Below are positions 43,737 through 52,680 of a stretch of 64,000 nucleotides of DNA, piece after piece; positions within the stretch are counted from its first letter, which is position 1, and every line of letters begins with the position of its first letter. The DNA lies in the NCBI RefSeq assembly GCF_000381825.1, contig NZ_KB907123.1, positions 1 to 64,000 of the forward strand, given 5' to 3'. The notes below the pieces were generated by a model. It saw only the letters and a list, made by a program, of their open reading frames with translations, was not told the DNA's origin and did no database searches. Origin of the DNA: Thioalkalivibrio sp. ALJT. GTDB taxonomy: Bacteria > Pseudomonadota > Gammaproteobacteria > Ectothiorhodospirales > Ectothiorhodospiraceae. The position numbers were made by a program, and so were the translations under genes.

Positions 43737-45577
43737 CGCCCTCCCTCCGATTGTGCGGTGCCGATCGCGCTCAAGGCCTCTACACAGGGGCGCAGCCCTT
43801 CCAGGCAGCGGGCGACGGCTTCCGTGCCTTCTCCGTAGGGGTCGCGGATTTGCTGGCCATCGCGGGCAAACCGGTTATCCGGGTGCAGGCTGCCCAGCAG
43901 ATAGGTGCGCCCCGCAGCGTCGGGAAACTGTTGTTGCATGCGTACGCGGTGCAGCCGGTCCATGATGAAGATGAGGTCGGCCTGGCGGACCGTCTCCTGG
44001 TCCAGGCGTTGCGCCCGATGGGTCTCCAGCGATAGGCCGTAGTGCTCGGCGGCGGCGCGGGTGTCGGGATGGGCGGGCGTACCGTCGATCGCACACAACC
44101 CGGCAGATCGAACCGTTATCCCGCCAGCGTCGCCGCGCTCCCTCAGGAGCCGTTCCAGCCACGCGGCCGCAAATGCACTGCGGATGATATTGCCGTGGCA
44201 GACAAATAAGACGGAACGAGCCGTCCGGATGGTCTCTGCATCCGGCGCCCGAGGCCGGGCGCGCAGGCCCAGGGCTGCATAGCGCACCACGCCCCCGGCA
44301 CCGAGCCGCATGATGGGGCGCAGCGCGGCATACCAGCGCCACGGCAGTACCCGTCGTGCCACCTTGTTCCAGACCTGCGCGCTCACCTGACGGATCGCGC
44401 GGCCGAGGTCTTCCAGTGCCGGGCGGGGGTCGGACAGCTTCCAAAGGGCATCCCGCGTGCGGGGCGATACGCCATCCCAGAGGAACGTGCCGAAATCTGC
44501 CGCGGCCCGCCGCGCCGGGTACTCGCCGCTCACGGCCGCAGCAGCTGCCTCGGGCAGACGCAGCAGGTCCCCGGCCAGCCAGCGCATGCGCCGCCCCGGC
44601 GTGTAATTCGGTACTTCGGGGGGGGCTCCATGCGCCAACTGCCACTGATACCAGGGGAATGCGATACCGCATTGCAATGGCAGTGCGATGGAGCCCCAGT
44701 AGCGTCCGTTGATCTCCATCAGCGCGGTTCGCCCGGTCTTCGGGTCCTGGCGAAATTCCACCATCGCCACGCCCTCCCAGCCGAGCGCGCGCAGCAAACG
44801 CAGCGAGTGATCCAGCAGTACCGGGTCGGGCGCTTCGCTCAGGCTGCGCGCCGCCACTCCACCCGCGACCGGGTATTCCTTCAGGCGTCGGTGCTGGAAG
44901 GTCGCGATCGCTGCGCCGTCATGTAACAGCACCTCGATGCCGACCCCGTGCCCGGGCACAAACTCCTGCAGCATCCAGGCATCGCCGGCGCGAAAGTGCG
45001 AAGCCATCAGCGTGTCGAGCGCATCGCGATCCTCGAGGTAGCGCAGCCGCAGGCTCGTCTCCCGGCCCTTGTCGGCCGGTTTTACGATTGCCGGAAAGCG
45101 AAACCCCGCCAGGGTCGTGTCCAGATCGTCTGCGCCTGTCAGCACGCGTGTCTTCGGGATTGGCACCCCCGCCGCCTCCGCGGCCTCCAGCGTCCTGCCC
45201 TTGTCCAGTACCTTGCGGAAGGTTTCCGCCGGCGGGCATAGCAGGTGCAGCCTCGAGCGCCATTCCGTTTCGTGCAGGGCGAGCGCCGACAGCACCTCGT
45301 CCCCGGTGGGAATGATGGTGTCCACGCCGAACTCTTCGATTACCCGGGTGAGGTCTTCCCGGAATCGATCGGGCGAGAGTGCCGGTGGTCGCAGGTAGCG
45401 GTAGCCGGACAGCCACCGCGAGCGCATAGCCGGCGTACCCGGCATCAGCGATGCCGCGACCACGGGGATGCCGCGTTCGGCAAGGCAGCGGGCCAGTGGG
45501 ATCACCACACGCGGCGTGGCCCCGATGAGCAGGGTGCTGCCCTGTGCCGAGGTTCTGTCTTTGCGGCCGGGGTTCAT
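43733..45577 (-). CDS. ATP-grasp ligase fused to low-molecular-weight tyrosine phosphatase
   Basis: 614 residues from ATG 45577. Residues 1 to about 400 are ATP-grasp: KVLDKGRTLEAAEAAGVPIPKT, FPAIVKPADKGR, MLQEFVPGHG and the metal-binding MVEFR...LMEINGRYWGS. After a linker comes a complete LMW-PTP domain (456-614) with the CX5R loop C460-HGNII-R466 and the general-acid motif D579-P in RDPYGEG. The ligase would form an amide or peptide bond, and the phosphatase resembles Wzb, which dephosphorylates tyrosine kinases of EPS export. Fusing both in one chain is unusual. A start at 45661 is possible but unsupported. Confidence 0.88.
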   Translation of the reverse strand: MNPGRKDRTSAQGSTLLIGATPRVVIPLARCLAERGIPVVAASLMPGTPAMRSRWLSGYRYLRPPALSPDRFREDLTRVIEEFGVDTIIPTGDEVLSALALHETEWRSRLHLLCPPAETFRKVLDKGRTLEAAEAAGVPIPKTRVLTGADDLDTTLAGFRFPAIVKPADKGRETSLRLRYLEDRDALDTLMASHFRAGDAWMLQEFVPGHGVGIEVLLHDGAAIATFQHRRLKEYPVAGGVAARSLSEAPDPVLLDHSLRLLRALGWEGVAMVEFRQDPKTGRTALMEINGRYWGSIALPLQCGIAFPWYQWQLAHGAPPEVPNYTPGRRMRWLAGDLLRLPEAAAAAVSGEYPARRAAADFGTFLWDGVSPRTRDALWKLSDPRPALEDLGRAIRQVSAQVWNKVARRVLPWRWYAALRPIMRLGAGGVVRYAALGLRARPRAPDAETIRTARSVLFVCHGNIIRSAFAAAWLERLLRERGDAGGITVRSAGLCAIDGTPAHPDTRAAAEHYGLSLETHRAQRLDQETVRQADLIFIMDRLHRVRMQQQFPDAAGRTYLLGSLHPDNRFARDGQQIRDPYGEGTEAVARCLEGLRPCVEALSAIGTAQSEGGR

Positions 45578-45975
45578 CAGGCTCTCGTTTCGTCGTGCAA
45601 TCGGCTCACGCGGGTCATGATGTGCCTCCAGTCCCCTGCCGGAATTCGCGGATGACTGCATCCGAGAGGTCCCCTGGAAGGGGCTTGCCGAGGACAGGCG
45701 GGTCGCGCCATAACCCGCCGGGGGAAGTGTACTTCAGAACGATCGGATTCGCTGCCGGAGCGATCGCGGTGTCCCGGGAAACCCGACAGGTTCCTGGGGT
45801 TCGCGACCTGTTCGTGGCGATATCTGCATGTCCGTTTTACGTCGTCGGGGCTCGGTATGCTGCTCATCGGGGTGAAATCAAAATGGCCTGGCAGGGGCTT
45901 CAAGGAGGCCCTGTCAATGTGCCTGGGACGCTTCTCCGGTCGCTCAGTCTGCCCCGTTGTCGGCGCATATTGTGC
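45578..45975. other. 398-bp intergenic region with no supported gene
   Basis: Open frames across this stretch have no recognisable protein features and overlap in several frames. It may hold the promoter of the ATP-grasp/phosphatase-ACP pair. I see no clear promoter boxes, hairpin or repeat. Confidence 0.4.
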
Positions 45976-47073
45976 TCAGGCGGTGCCTGTGCGACGTGAC
46001 CACCAGCGGCCGGCCCGCGAGCGTCTGGCGGTTTGTACGGCCAGGCGGAGCGCGGAAGAAGGGGCGGGCAGGAGGTCGGCTGGAAGCTCCACCCCGAACT
46101 CCGCGAGCTGGCGTCGCTTGTCGTCGGTAAGGTAGCCGGCGGAATGGACCTGGACCATGGGAAGGTCCCACTTTGTGTTGCCCTCCATGAGCACGGGGCC
46201 GTTCGGGGTCAGCGCGATATCCCAGCCGATGGACGGTGTGCCCGAGAACGCCTTTGCCGCCCGCATACAGAGCCTTTTGGCCTCGTCGAAGAAGGGAACG
46301 GGCCTGCCGGTCAGACGTTCGCCGGAATCCGGGTGGGAGTCGAACCAGTCGCCGCCAAACTTGGGTTTCGTAACACCTCGAACCAGTTGCCCCGTGTCCA
46401 GATCGATGCCGACGGACAGGCCGCCCTTGTCCCAGTTGTCCGCGGCACTGTGGCTGCGCCCGAAGCGCATGATTGCGCAATCGACGTGGACCTCCCCCGA
46501 AGGCTCGCAGAAGGTGACCATTCGCAGGCTGTTGATGCACGTGGGGTTGATGGCTGCTATCTCGGCATGTTGCTCCAGGCATTCCTGGATCAGGTAGCCG
46601 TGATAAGCGGAATCGTCGAGTGAGTGTTCGTCTTCAGGGAGCGACCTCAAAAGCGGGTCGAGCTCATGGTGGCTGCCGCGAAAATGGTGTATCCCGTCGC
46701 CTTGTTGCCCGCCTCTGGGTTTGATGATCCAGTTGACCCGGGGAGTGTTCGAAAACAGGGGCTCGAAATCGGCCCACTGCCGCAGCGCGGTACCATCGAG
46801 GTGCTGGCCGAATACGGGGTGGTAGAGCCCCAGTGTTACCGGACTGGGGATGCCCAGCCCGGTTGCGATCTGGTGTATCAGCCACTTGTCCTTGAACACG
46901 TACTTTTGACCGCCGCGGTTCACCGCAGGGTGAAAATGCCGATGGATTTGCCGATGGGACATGAAATTCGCACACTCGGCAGACGGCCGATCCAGCAGGC
47001 GATACAGCTCGATTTCCCAGGTCTTGAAACCGCTGCCCAGGAGGCGCGTCTTGTGCATCGGATGGTTGGGCAT
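45976..47073 (-). CDS. Sugar-transfer-associated ATP-grasp protein
   Basis: 365 residues from ATG 47073 behind GGAGGATTGA. It fits the ATP-grasp_ST family: KYVFKDKWLIHQIATGLGIPSP, WIIKPRGGQQGDGIHHF (ATP-binding Lys and Gly-rich loop), YLIQECLEQHAEIAAINP, RMVTFCEPSGEVHVDCAIMRFG and the metal site VLMEGNTKWD. Such proteins occur in polysaccharide loci and probably ligate an amino acid or acid to a glycan precursor. The gene starts directly at the stop of the upstream asparagine-synthetase-like gene. Confidence 0.88.
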   Translation of the reverse strand: MPNHPMHKTRLLGSGFKTWEIELYRLLDRPSAECANFMSHRQIHRHFHPAVNRGGQKYVFKDKWLIHQIATGLGIPSPVTLGLYHPVFGQHLDGTALRQWADFEPLFSNTPRVNWIIKPRGGQQGDGIHHFRGSHHELDPLLRSLPEDEHSLDDSAYHGYLIQECLEQHAEIAAINPTCINSLRMVTFCEPSGEVHVDCAIMRFGRSHSAADNWDKGGLSVGIDLDTGQLVRGVTKPKFGGDWFDSHPDSGERLTGRPVPFFDEAKRLCMRAAKAFSGTPSIGWDIALTPNGPVLMEGNTKWDLPMVQVHSAGYLTDDKRRQLAEFGVELPADLLPAPSSALRLAVQTARRSRAGRWWSRRTGTA

Positions 47074-48774
47074 TCAATCCTCCGGGTGAGGGTGTGACCG
47101 GTCAACGGAACGTTCGAGTGTCGCCACGGTGAGCAGCCCACCAAGGCAATCCATATGTGCCTGCCCCATCTCGCGGCCCGGTTTGAGCGCGGATGACGGG
47201 TCTTTCAGGTGCAAGGCCTCGGGGAGCCATTCGGACCCGGCCAGGCGTTCGGCCGCCTGCTGGCGGAAGGTCGGGTCGTGGCGGGCAATGCGGGCAAAGT
47301 TGCCTTCGGCGGGTTGCAGGAACGGGCGGCCCGGCCAGGCGCGGTCAAGCAGGGGGCGCAACTGGCGCGCGATCGCCTTGCCACGGGAACGGGGCCTGGG
47401 GTCCAGAAGGGGCAGGCCGGTCTTGTCATACGGGATCGCGGCCAGGTTCGGGTCCAGCCGGTGGATGATGCGGCGATAAAGCCAAGAGCCCCGGCGCAGC
47501 TCCCAGGGCAGGTTCAGGGCAAAGTCCATCAATGCATGGTCGAGAGCCGGGGTGCGCACATCCAGATAGTTCTGATTCAGGCGCACAATGTTGTACACGA
47601 GCCGGCGGCTGCGGTTCTCCAGATAATGCCGCTGGCTGGCATCCAGCCCCGAACCGGCCTCCGGGTAGGCCGCGTGGATGTAGTCGGTCAGCAGTCGGAC
47701 CTCTTCGCTGTTGGCGGCAAATCCGAGCGCCGCCGCGTTGTAGCGCATGCGCGCCAGTTGCCCCTGTATCTGTACCTCCCGCGGCTGCTCGCGCAGGAAG
47801 GTTGCCTTGAACAGCAGGTCCTGCAGGAAGCCATCGACGGTTGCCGTGGAACCCGTTGCGGCCAGTCGACGGGCGGTACCCACCAGCCGCCAGTGGGCGA
47901 TGTTGAAATCGCCCGGGCCCAGTGACGGATCGAAGGTTGCCGCGTGCCGCATGTCTTCAGCCGAGTCGAACCGCTCGATCGGGCGACCAAGGTAACGGCC
48001 GATCTTCCGGGCGTAGGGCCACTCGACATTGCCGAGGTCGTGGCAATGAAAAAGCCGGGCGCTGTCGCGGAGCGCTGGGTGCAAGGCCAGGTTGCAGCGT
48101 GAATCCAGCCCGGCCGTGACGGGCATGGCGACCGAGGATGCCACCAGGCTGGTCGCCCCGGCCCGATGCGCCGACAGGAGTCGCTCGACCGCTGCATCCA
48201 GCCAGGGTTCGAGCGGCCCGGCAGGCGCCGTGGGTACGGGCGGGGGTGTCCAGTAGCGACTGCAGCGCGGTGCCGCGCCCGGGTGCGGGAAGCGGCAACG
48301 GCTGGCAGGTGGCAGGAGCGAGACGCCTTCCAGCAGGGTGCGGTGGCCCCAGGGGTTGTCCAGGAAGATGGTGGACAGGGTGCCAATCCGGTCCGGCCCG
48401 GGTGTTCGTGGCAGCAGTTGCGCCAGATCCGTCAGGCGCGAGGCCAGCCAGGTTTGTCCGTCCTGAACCGCCCAGTGTACCGGGATGGTACCCATCCGAT
48501 CCGTGACCACCTCCAGCCCCGCCTCGTCCCACAGGATCTGGAGCCAGGAGCCGTTGCGTTTCTCCGGGGCACACCCTTCACTCCCGGGCAGGTGCCGTTC
48601 CTGCACGAGTATGCCGTTGTGCAGACGTCCAACCCGGTATGTCTGGTGACGGGCATATATATGGAGACGGATGGCGCCCGTCGCAATACGGAGCCAGTCG
48701 TCGGCTTGCGCCGTATCGCCCCGGGGCGTGACCCCGGGATCACGCCCACCGCACACCCCCTGCAGGCTCAGCAT
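47074..48774 (-). CDS. Asparagine-synthetase-like protein lacking the glutaminase Cys
   Basis: 566 residues from ATG 48774 behind GAGGGC. The synthetase half is recognisable by the PP-loop PVTAGLDSRCNLAL and by LLEGVSLLPPASRCRF before it. The N-terminus begins MLSLQG, without the catalytic Cys2, so the glutaminase half is degenerate and the enzyme would need free ammonia or an amine from another source. It may join an amine donor to a carboxylate like beta-lactam synthetase relatives. It is coupled to the ATP-grasp gene downstream. Confidence 0.8.
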   Translation of the reverse strand: MLSLQGVCGGRDPGVTPRGDTAQADDWLRIATGAIRLHIYARHQTYRVGRLHNGILVQERHLPGSEGCAPEKRNGSWLQILWDEAGLEVVTDRMGTIPVHWAVQDGQTWLASRLTDLAQLLPRTPGPDRIGTLSTIFLDNPWGHRTLLEGVSLLPPASRCRFPHPGAAPRCSRYWTPPPVPTAPAGPLEPWLDAAVERLLSAHRAGATSLVASSVAMPVTAGLDSRCNLALHPALRDSARLFHCHDLGNVEWPYARKIGRYLGRPIERFDSAEDMRHAATFDPSLGPGDFNIAHWRLVGTARRLAATGSTATVDGFLQDLLFKATFLREQPREVQIQGQLARMRYNAAALGFAANSEEVRLLTDYIHAAYPEAGSGLDASQRHYLENRSRRLVYNIVRLNQNYLDVRTPALDHALMDFALNLPWELRRGSWLYRRIIHRLDPNLAAIPYDKTGLPLLDPRPRSRGKAIARQLRPLLDRAWPGRPFLQPAEGNFARIARHDPTFRQQAAERLAGSEWLPEALHLKDPSSALKPGREMGQAHMDCLGGLLTVATLERSVDRSHPHPED

Positions 48775-48808
48775 CTGCGCCCTCGCGCGTGTGGGTGACT
48801 TTGGCTGT

Positions 48809-50356
48809 TCATGACGAGGATGAAGCCGAACCTGCCCCGAACAGCTGATGCTTGCCCGTCAGTTTCAGTGCCCAGTGCCGTTTGATCAGCTTGCGCTCGA
48901 CGGCCATTTCCAGCGCTCGGGTCTCCGCGCCCAACGGTCGCCCCGACACGAACCAGAGGGCCAGCAAGACGAGCGCGTAGGCCGTGATACCCAGAGGAAT
49001 CAGGACCAGGAGCTGGAGGGCGCCGGCTGCGCTGCTGGTCAGTTCGGGCAACCACTGCCCGGTTGCCAGCAGGACTCCGAGCATCGTCAGTGACGCAACT
49101 ACCGGCCGCCACACGACGGCGAAGAAGTCCTGGCCGCGCATCTGCAGGAAGTGGGAGACCAGCATCACACCGAAGGGCAACAGCAGGCTTGACGCGAAGA
49201 CCTTGGACCACACCGCCACCTCGAGCCCGTAACCGGCCCATAGCAGATAGGCCATCAGGGGCAGGGTGATCAGGACATCCGCCAGGACAAAGATCCCGAC
49301 CCAATAGGGCTTGTTGAGCGCCATGAACAGTGAGAAGCGGTTGCCGTGCAGGATGCGCGTGGCGCCCAGTATGGCGAGCACCTGAACCAGCGGGATGGTG
49401 ACCAGCCAGTTTTCGCCCAGCAGCAGCCAGATCAGGGGTGCCGCCACGCCGACCATGCCGAGGGCGGCGGGTACGGTGAGCAGGGTGACCATGCCCTGGG
49501 CCAGCAGGTACCCGCGGCGCAGCCGCGGAAGATCGTGAGAGACCTTGGCAAAGCCCGGGAACACGGCGCGCATGATGGGGGCATAGAGTTCGGAGCTGGG
49601 CAGTTTTGCGATGTCGCTTGCGACGCGATAGGCCCCCAGACCGGCGGCGCCCTCCAGGCGGCCGACGATCCAGTCCGGGCCCCGGCCTTGCCCGTACATG
49701 GCCGCGTTGTTGAAGGTGACCCAGGCAGAGAAGCCAATCAGGTCACGCCACCCGGAGAGGCTGAGCCGGGGCCGGAACGGGTGCATGCCATAGCTGAGTG
49801 TCAGGCCGACGATCGCCGATGTCAGGGAGCCGAGGACCAGGGCCCAGTAACTTTGCAAGTAGAAGGCCATGGCAATCGTGACCACGACGGCCGAGGCCTT
49901 CTTGCCAAAGCCGAACAGGAATTCCTTACGGAAGGTCAGCTCCTTGCGAAAGGCAACGATCCCGATGTTCTCGAAGCCGTGCAGGAACGAGATCAAGGCG
50001 AAGGCATAGACGATCGCCTCCACGCGCGCATCGTCGAAGAAGGCGGCGGCATGGGGCGCGGCCAGGATCAGTGCCAGCGCCCCGAGAGACTGGTAAACGA
50101 GCTTGATGGTCCAGGCGGTATCGTAGTGGCGGCGCTCGGCCTTCTGGTCCCGGATCAGCGCGAGGTCCAGCCCGAAGGCGCCGATCGTTTCCACCAGCGC
50201 ATAGAGCGCAAAGGCCATGGCCACCAGGCCGAAATCTTCCGGCACCAGGATGCGCGCGAGGATGACGGTGCTGATCAGCCCCATGAAACGCTGAAAGGTG
50301 CGCAGCCCCATCATCCAGGCCGCGCCACTGGCCACCTTGTTGCCAAGATCCTTCAA
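48809..50356 (-). CDS. Lipid-linked oligosaccharide flippase (Wzx, MOP superfamily)
   Basis: 515 residues from a TTG at 50356, chosen because the family begins at KDLGNKVASGAAWM and because it lies 24 bases after the previous stop. It contains 12-14 hydrophobic segments and the typical ILARILVPEDFGLVAMAFAL and IVGRLEGAAGLGAYRVA runs. It moves undecaprenyl-linked repeat units across the inner membrane. It is the only flippase in the window. Confidence 0.88.
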   Translation of the reverse strand: MKDLGNKVASGAAWMMGLRTFQRFMGLISTVILARILVPEDFGLVAMAFALYALVETIGAFGLDLALIRDQKAERRHYDTAWTIKLVYQSLGALALILAAPHAAAFFDDARVEAIVYAFALISFLHGFENIGIVAFRKELTFRKEFLFGFGKKASAVVVTIAMAFYLQSYWALVLGSLTSAIVGLTLSYGMHPFRPRLSLSGWRDLIGFSAWVTFNNAAMYGQGRGPDWIVGRLEGAAGLGAYRVASDIAKLPSSELYAPIMRAVFPGFAKVSHDLPRLRRGYLLAQGMVTLLTVPAALGMVGVAAPLIWLLLGENWLVTIPLVQVLAILGATRILHGNRFSLFMALNKPYWVGIFVLADVLITLPLMAYLLWAGYGLEVAVWSKVFASSLLLPFGVMLVSHFLQMRGQDFFAVVWRPVVASLTMLGVLLATGQWLPELTSSAAGALQLLVLIPLGITAYALVLLALWFVSGRPLGAETRALEMAVERKLIKRHWALKLTGKHQLFGAGSASSSS

Positions 50357-50379
50357 CGCCCTTCGTCTCCCCTGGTCGC

Positions 50380-51147
50380 TTAGTAGCTGCGCAGTTTGCG
50401 TTTGCACCAGCGCTTGAAACGGTACCCGCGGGGCAGGCGTTCCAGGATGCGGACAAGCCGGCCATTCAGTCGGGCGCGCCAGGGCAGGCGATCGCCCACT
50501 CCCCTGGAAACGACCATCCGGCACGGCACGCAGAATCCGCAGGGTTGGCCGGAGCGCGTGGGCATATGGCAGAACCACGTCTGCTCCAGCAGGTCCAGGA
50601 ACCCGTGCTGCCGCGCATGGATGCGCATCTCGGCCTTGCCGATGTGCAGGGTGGGAAAGCTGAACAGGTTGAAGAGGCTCTCCGCCGTGGCTTCGTCCAG
50701 CGCCGGTTGAACGGGTTCCAGCCGATATTCGCGCTGGTCCGGGGGCAGATCGGGCGCCAGAAAGAAGAAGTTTTCATTGTACTGCACGCATACCTCGATG
50801 CCCTGCAGGCCATGCTGGCGCACCAGTTCCGCCAGCCAGATGTACTGTTCGCCGATGCCCCGTGTGCGTACCAGTTCGGCAAATTTTCTGCGTAACTCGG
50901 AGTCGGGGCGGGCGGCCCGTGCGTGCAGCACTCTCGGCTCGCCCAGAACGCCCTTGTCCGCGCGCTGGTTGATCTGGCGGCGGAGCTGCGCCATCGTCCG
51001 GGTTTCCTGCTCGATGGATTGCCGAGTCTCGTCGCGCACGTAGACCGGGGTGACCGATTCCCCGTGGTGCAGGACCAGGTCGAGCACGCGAAAGGTCGAA
51101 TCCCAGCCCCCGGTCCAGAATACGGTGCGCCGAGGCGGCGTACCCAT
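50380..51147 (-). CDS. QueC-like PP-loop ATPase (copy 2)
   Basis: 255 residues from ATG 51147 behind AGGAG. It shares with the copy at 42604-43383 the PP-loop VFWTGGWDSTFRVLDLV, the central QYIWLAELV, FNLFSFPTL and the cysteine set FCHMPTRSGQPCGFCVPC. A basic tail (FKRWCKRKLRSY) is unlike QueC. It heads the minus-strand run flippase, asparagine-synthetase-like, ATP-grasp. The pair suggests two related ATP-dependent reactions in polysaccharide synthesis. An earlier in-frame start at 51195 is possible. Confidence 0.75.
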   Translation of the reverse strand: MGTPPRRTVFWTGGWDSTFRVLDLVLHHGESVTPVYVRDETRQSIEQETRTMAQLRRQINQRADKGVLGEPRVLHARAARPDSELRRKFAELVRTRGIGEQYIWLAELVRQHGLQGIEVCVQYNENFFFLAPDLPPDQREYRLEPVQPALDEATAESLFNLFSFPTLHIGKAEMRIHARQHGFLDLLEQTWFCHMPTRSGQPCGFCVPCRMVVSRGVGDRLPWRARLNGRLVRILERLPRGYRFKRWCKRKLRSY

Positions 51148-51312
51148 GGTGGTCGCTCCTGACGTCGCATTCTGTGAAGCGGTCGATTCCTGCACCCCCC
51201 GGCCCCTCCGGCTATCGGCTCCCTGGTGCCCGGATTGTCGGGTCGCAGGGGCTGCGCTGTATGATTCGGCCTACTGTAATGCAGAAGGGTGGCTCCGGTG
51301 TCTGGAACCAGC

Positions 51313-52473
51313 ATGCCGCCGTCTGTTCAACGTTACCTGAAAGAGGGGGCAGCCTTGCAACTGCGTTTTGTTGGCGATGTTCGCCTGATGCGGGACCGGA
51401 CGGCTATGCCCGGGGCTGTGGGGCCCGGCCCGTTCGGTCGCGTGCAGCCGCTTCTGGACCACGCGGATGTCCTGAGCGGCAATCTGGAATGCTTCTTTAC
51501 CCATGATATGGAAAACCGGCAGGGGCACTGGAAGCACAACAAGGTACTGCGGGTGCCACCTGCCATGTGCAGCAGCCTGGTGGACGCCGGCTTTGATGTG
51601 CTGAATCTTGCCAACAACCATGTCATGGACGGTGGCGCCGATGGGCTGGAAACGACCATCCAGACCCTGGATCAAAACGCGTTGCCCTGGATGGGCGCGG
51701 GGCGGTCTCTCGGCGAGGCGGTCGCCCCTGCATTGCTCGAGCGCGAAGGAAAGGTGATTGCGTTTCTCGCGGCAGGCGACAACTCGCAGGACTATGCCGC
51801 GCCCGAAGGGCCGGGCGTGGCCCCGATGGAGCCGTTTGCCGATTTGCTGGCGCGCACTCGCCAGGCCGCCGAGGGCGCGGATCTGGTCGTGGTGCAGTTG
51901 CATGCGGATCTGGAGTTCAGCGAGGCGCCGGCACCCTATCGCGTCAGGCTGAGTCGGCAGTTGATCGACCACGGGGCCCACCTGGTCATCCAGCACCACC
52001 CGCATGTGGTTCAGGGGGTCGAGGCATATGGCGGGGGGCTGATTGCCTATTCGCTCGGGAACTTTGTCTTCAACGTGCATGGAAATTCGTATCAAAGTGG
52101 CTACCCCGATGCCCGCTACGGGTGGGTATTGTCGGTAGAAGTCGACTTCGCGGAGGATGGGCCCCGCGTGCGGGGATGGCATATGGAACCGGTCTGGATT
52201 GCCGAGGATCATCGCCCGGAGCCCCCCGCTCCGGAACGGCGCGAGGCGGCGCTGGTGGAGTTTCGTCGTCGCTGCGAGCTGTTAACGGACAAGCGCGCAA
52301 TGCGCCGTGCCTGGCGCCAGCGGAGCTGGCGCGAGGCACGCTACCACGCGCTCATGGCGTACTACACGCTGCGGCGAGGCCGCCCGCTGACGGCGATCGC
52401 AGACCTGCTCGGTCTGCCGCTGCGCCCACGCAACCGACACTGGCTTCTCGGGGTGCTGGGTCTGGGCCGCTGA
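51313..52473 (+). CDS. CapA-like metallophosphatase-fold protein
   Basis: 386 residues from ATG 51313 (or GTG 51289). It belongs to the PGA_cap/CapA family: LRFVGDVRLMRD, NLECFF, LANNHVMDGG, IQHHPHVVQGVE and YSLGNFVF supply the Asp, Asn and His residues of the metal site. CapA takes part in poly-gamma-glutamate capsule synthesis or transport, and relatives occur in polysaccharide loci. No signal peptide is visible. Divergent from the QueC-like copy 2 with a 165-base gap. Confidence 0.85.
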   Translation: MPPSVQRYLKEGAALQLRFVGDVRLMRDRTAMPGAVGPGPFGRVQPLLDHADVLSGNLECFFTHDMENRQGHWKHNKVLRVPPAMCSSLVDAGFDVLNLANNHVMDGGADGLETTIQTLDQNALPWMGAGRSLGEAVAPALLEREGKVIAFLAAGDNSQDYAAPEGPGVAPMEPFADLLARTRQAAEGADLVVVQLHADLEFSEAPAPYRVRLSRQLIDHGAHLVIQHHPHVVQGVEAYGGGLIAYSLGNFVFNVHGNSYQSGYPDARYGWVLSVEVDFAEDGPRVRGWHMEPVWIAEDHRPEPPAPERREAALVEFRRRCELLTDKRAMRRAWRQRSWREARYHALMAYYTLRRGRPLTAIADLLGLPLRPRNRHWLLGVLGLGR

Positions 52474-52636
52474 ACGCACGCCAGGGCGGCTTGTGGAGCG
52501 GGGCAGCAGGTTGGGTTTCCCGTGCGTGGCGCCTCTGTGGCGGTTGCGGGCAGGGCGTCGGCGTTCAGGAGGCCCTTGCGGCCGCGCGCGACTCCTGGAA
52601 TTGCCGTGTGGGTCAGCGGATGCCTTGCGGGAGCCA

Positions 52637-52654
52637 CTGGAGCGGTCGCTCCAG
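52637..52654. terminator. Perfect hairpin between convergent genes
   Basis: CTGGAGCG (52637-52644) and CGCTCCAG (52647-52654) form a perfect 8-bp stem with a GT loop. It lies between the ends of the CapA-like and GT2 genes. There is no T-run, so it is at best a Rho-dependent or two-way stop. Confidence 0.4.
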
Positions 52655-52680
52655 CATCCGGTAGCGAAGCCTGCCGCTCA

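Noticed and set aside
45577-45903. 108-codon minus-strand frame upstream of the ATP-grasp/phosphatase gene
   Set aside because: Composition is low-complexity and unlike any family, and no convincing ribosome site precedes it.
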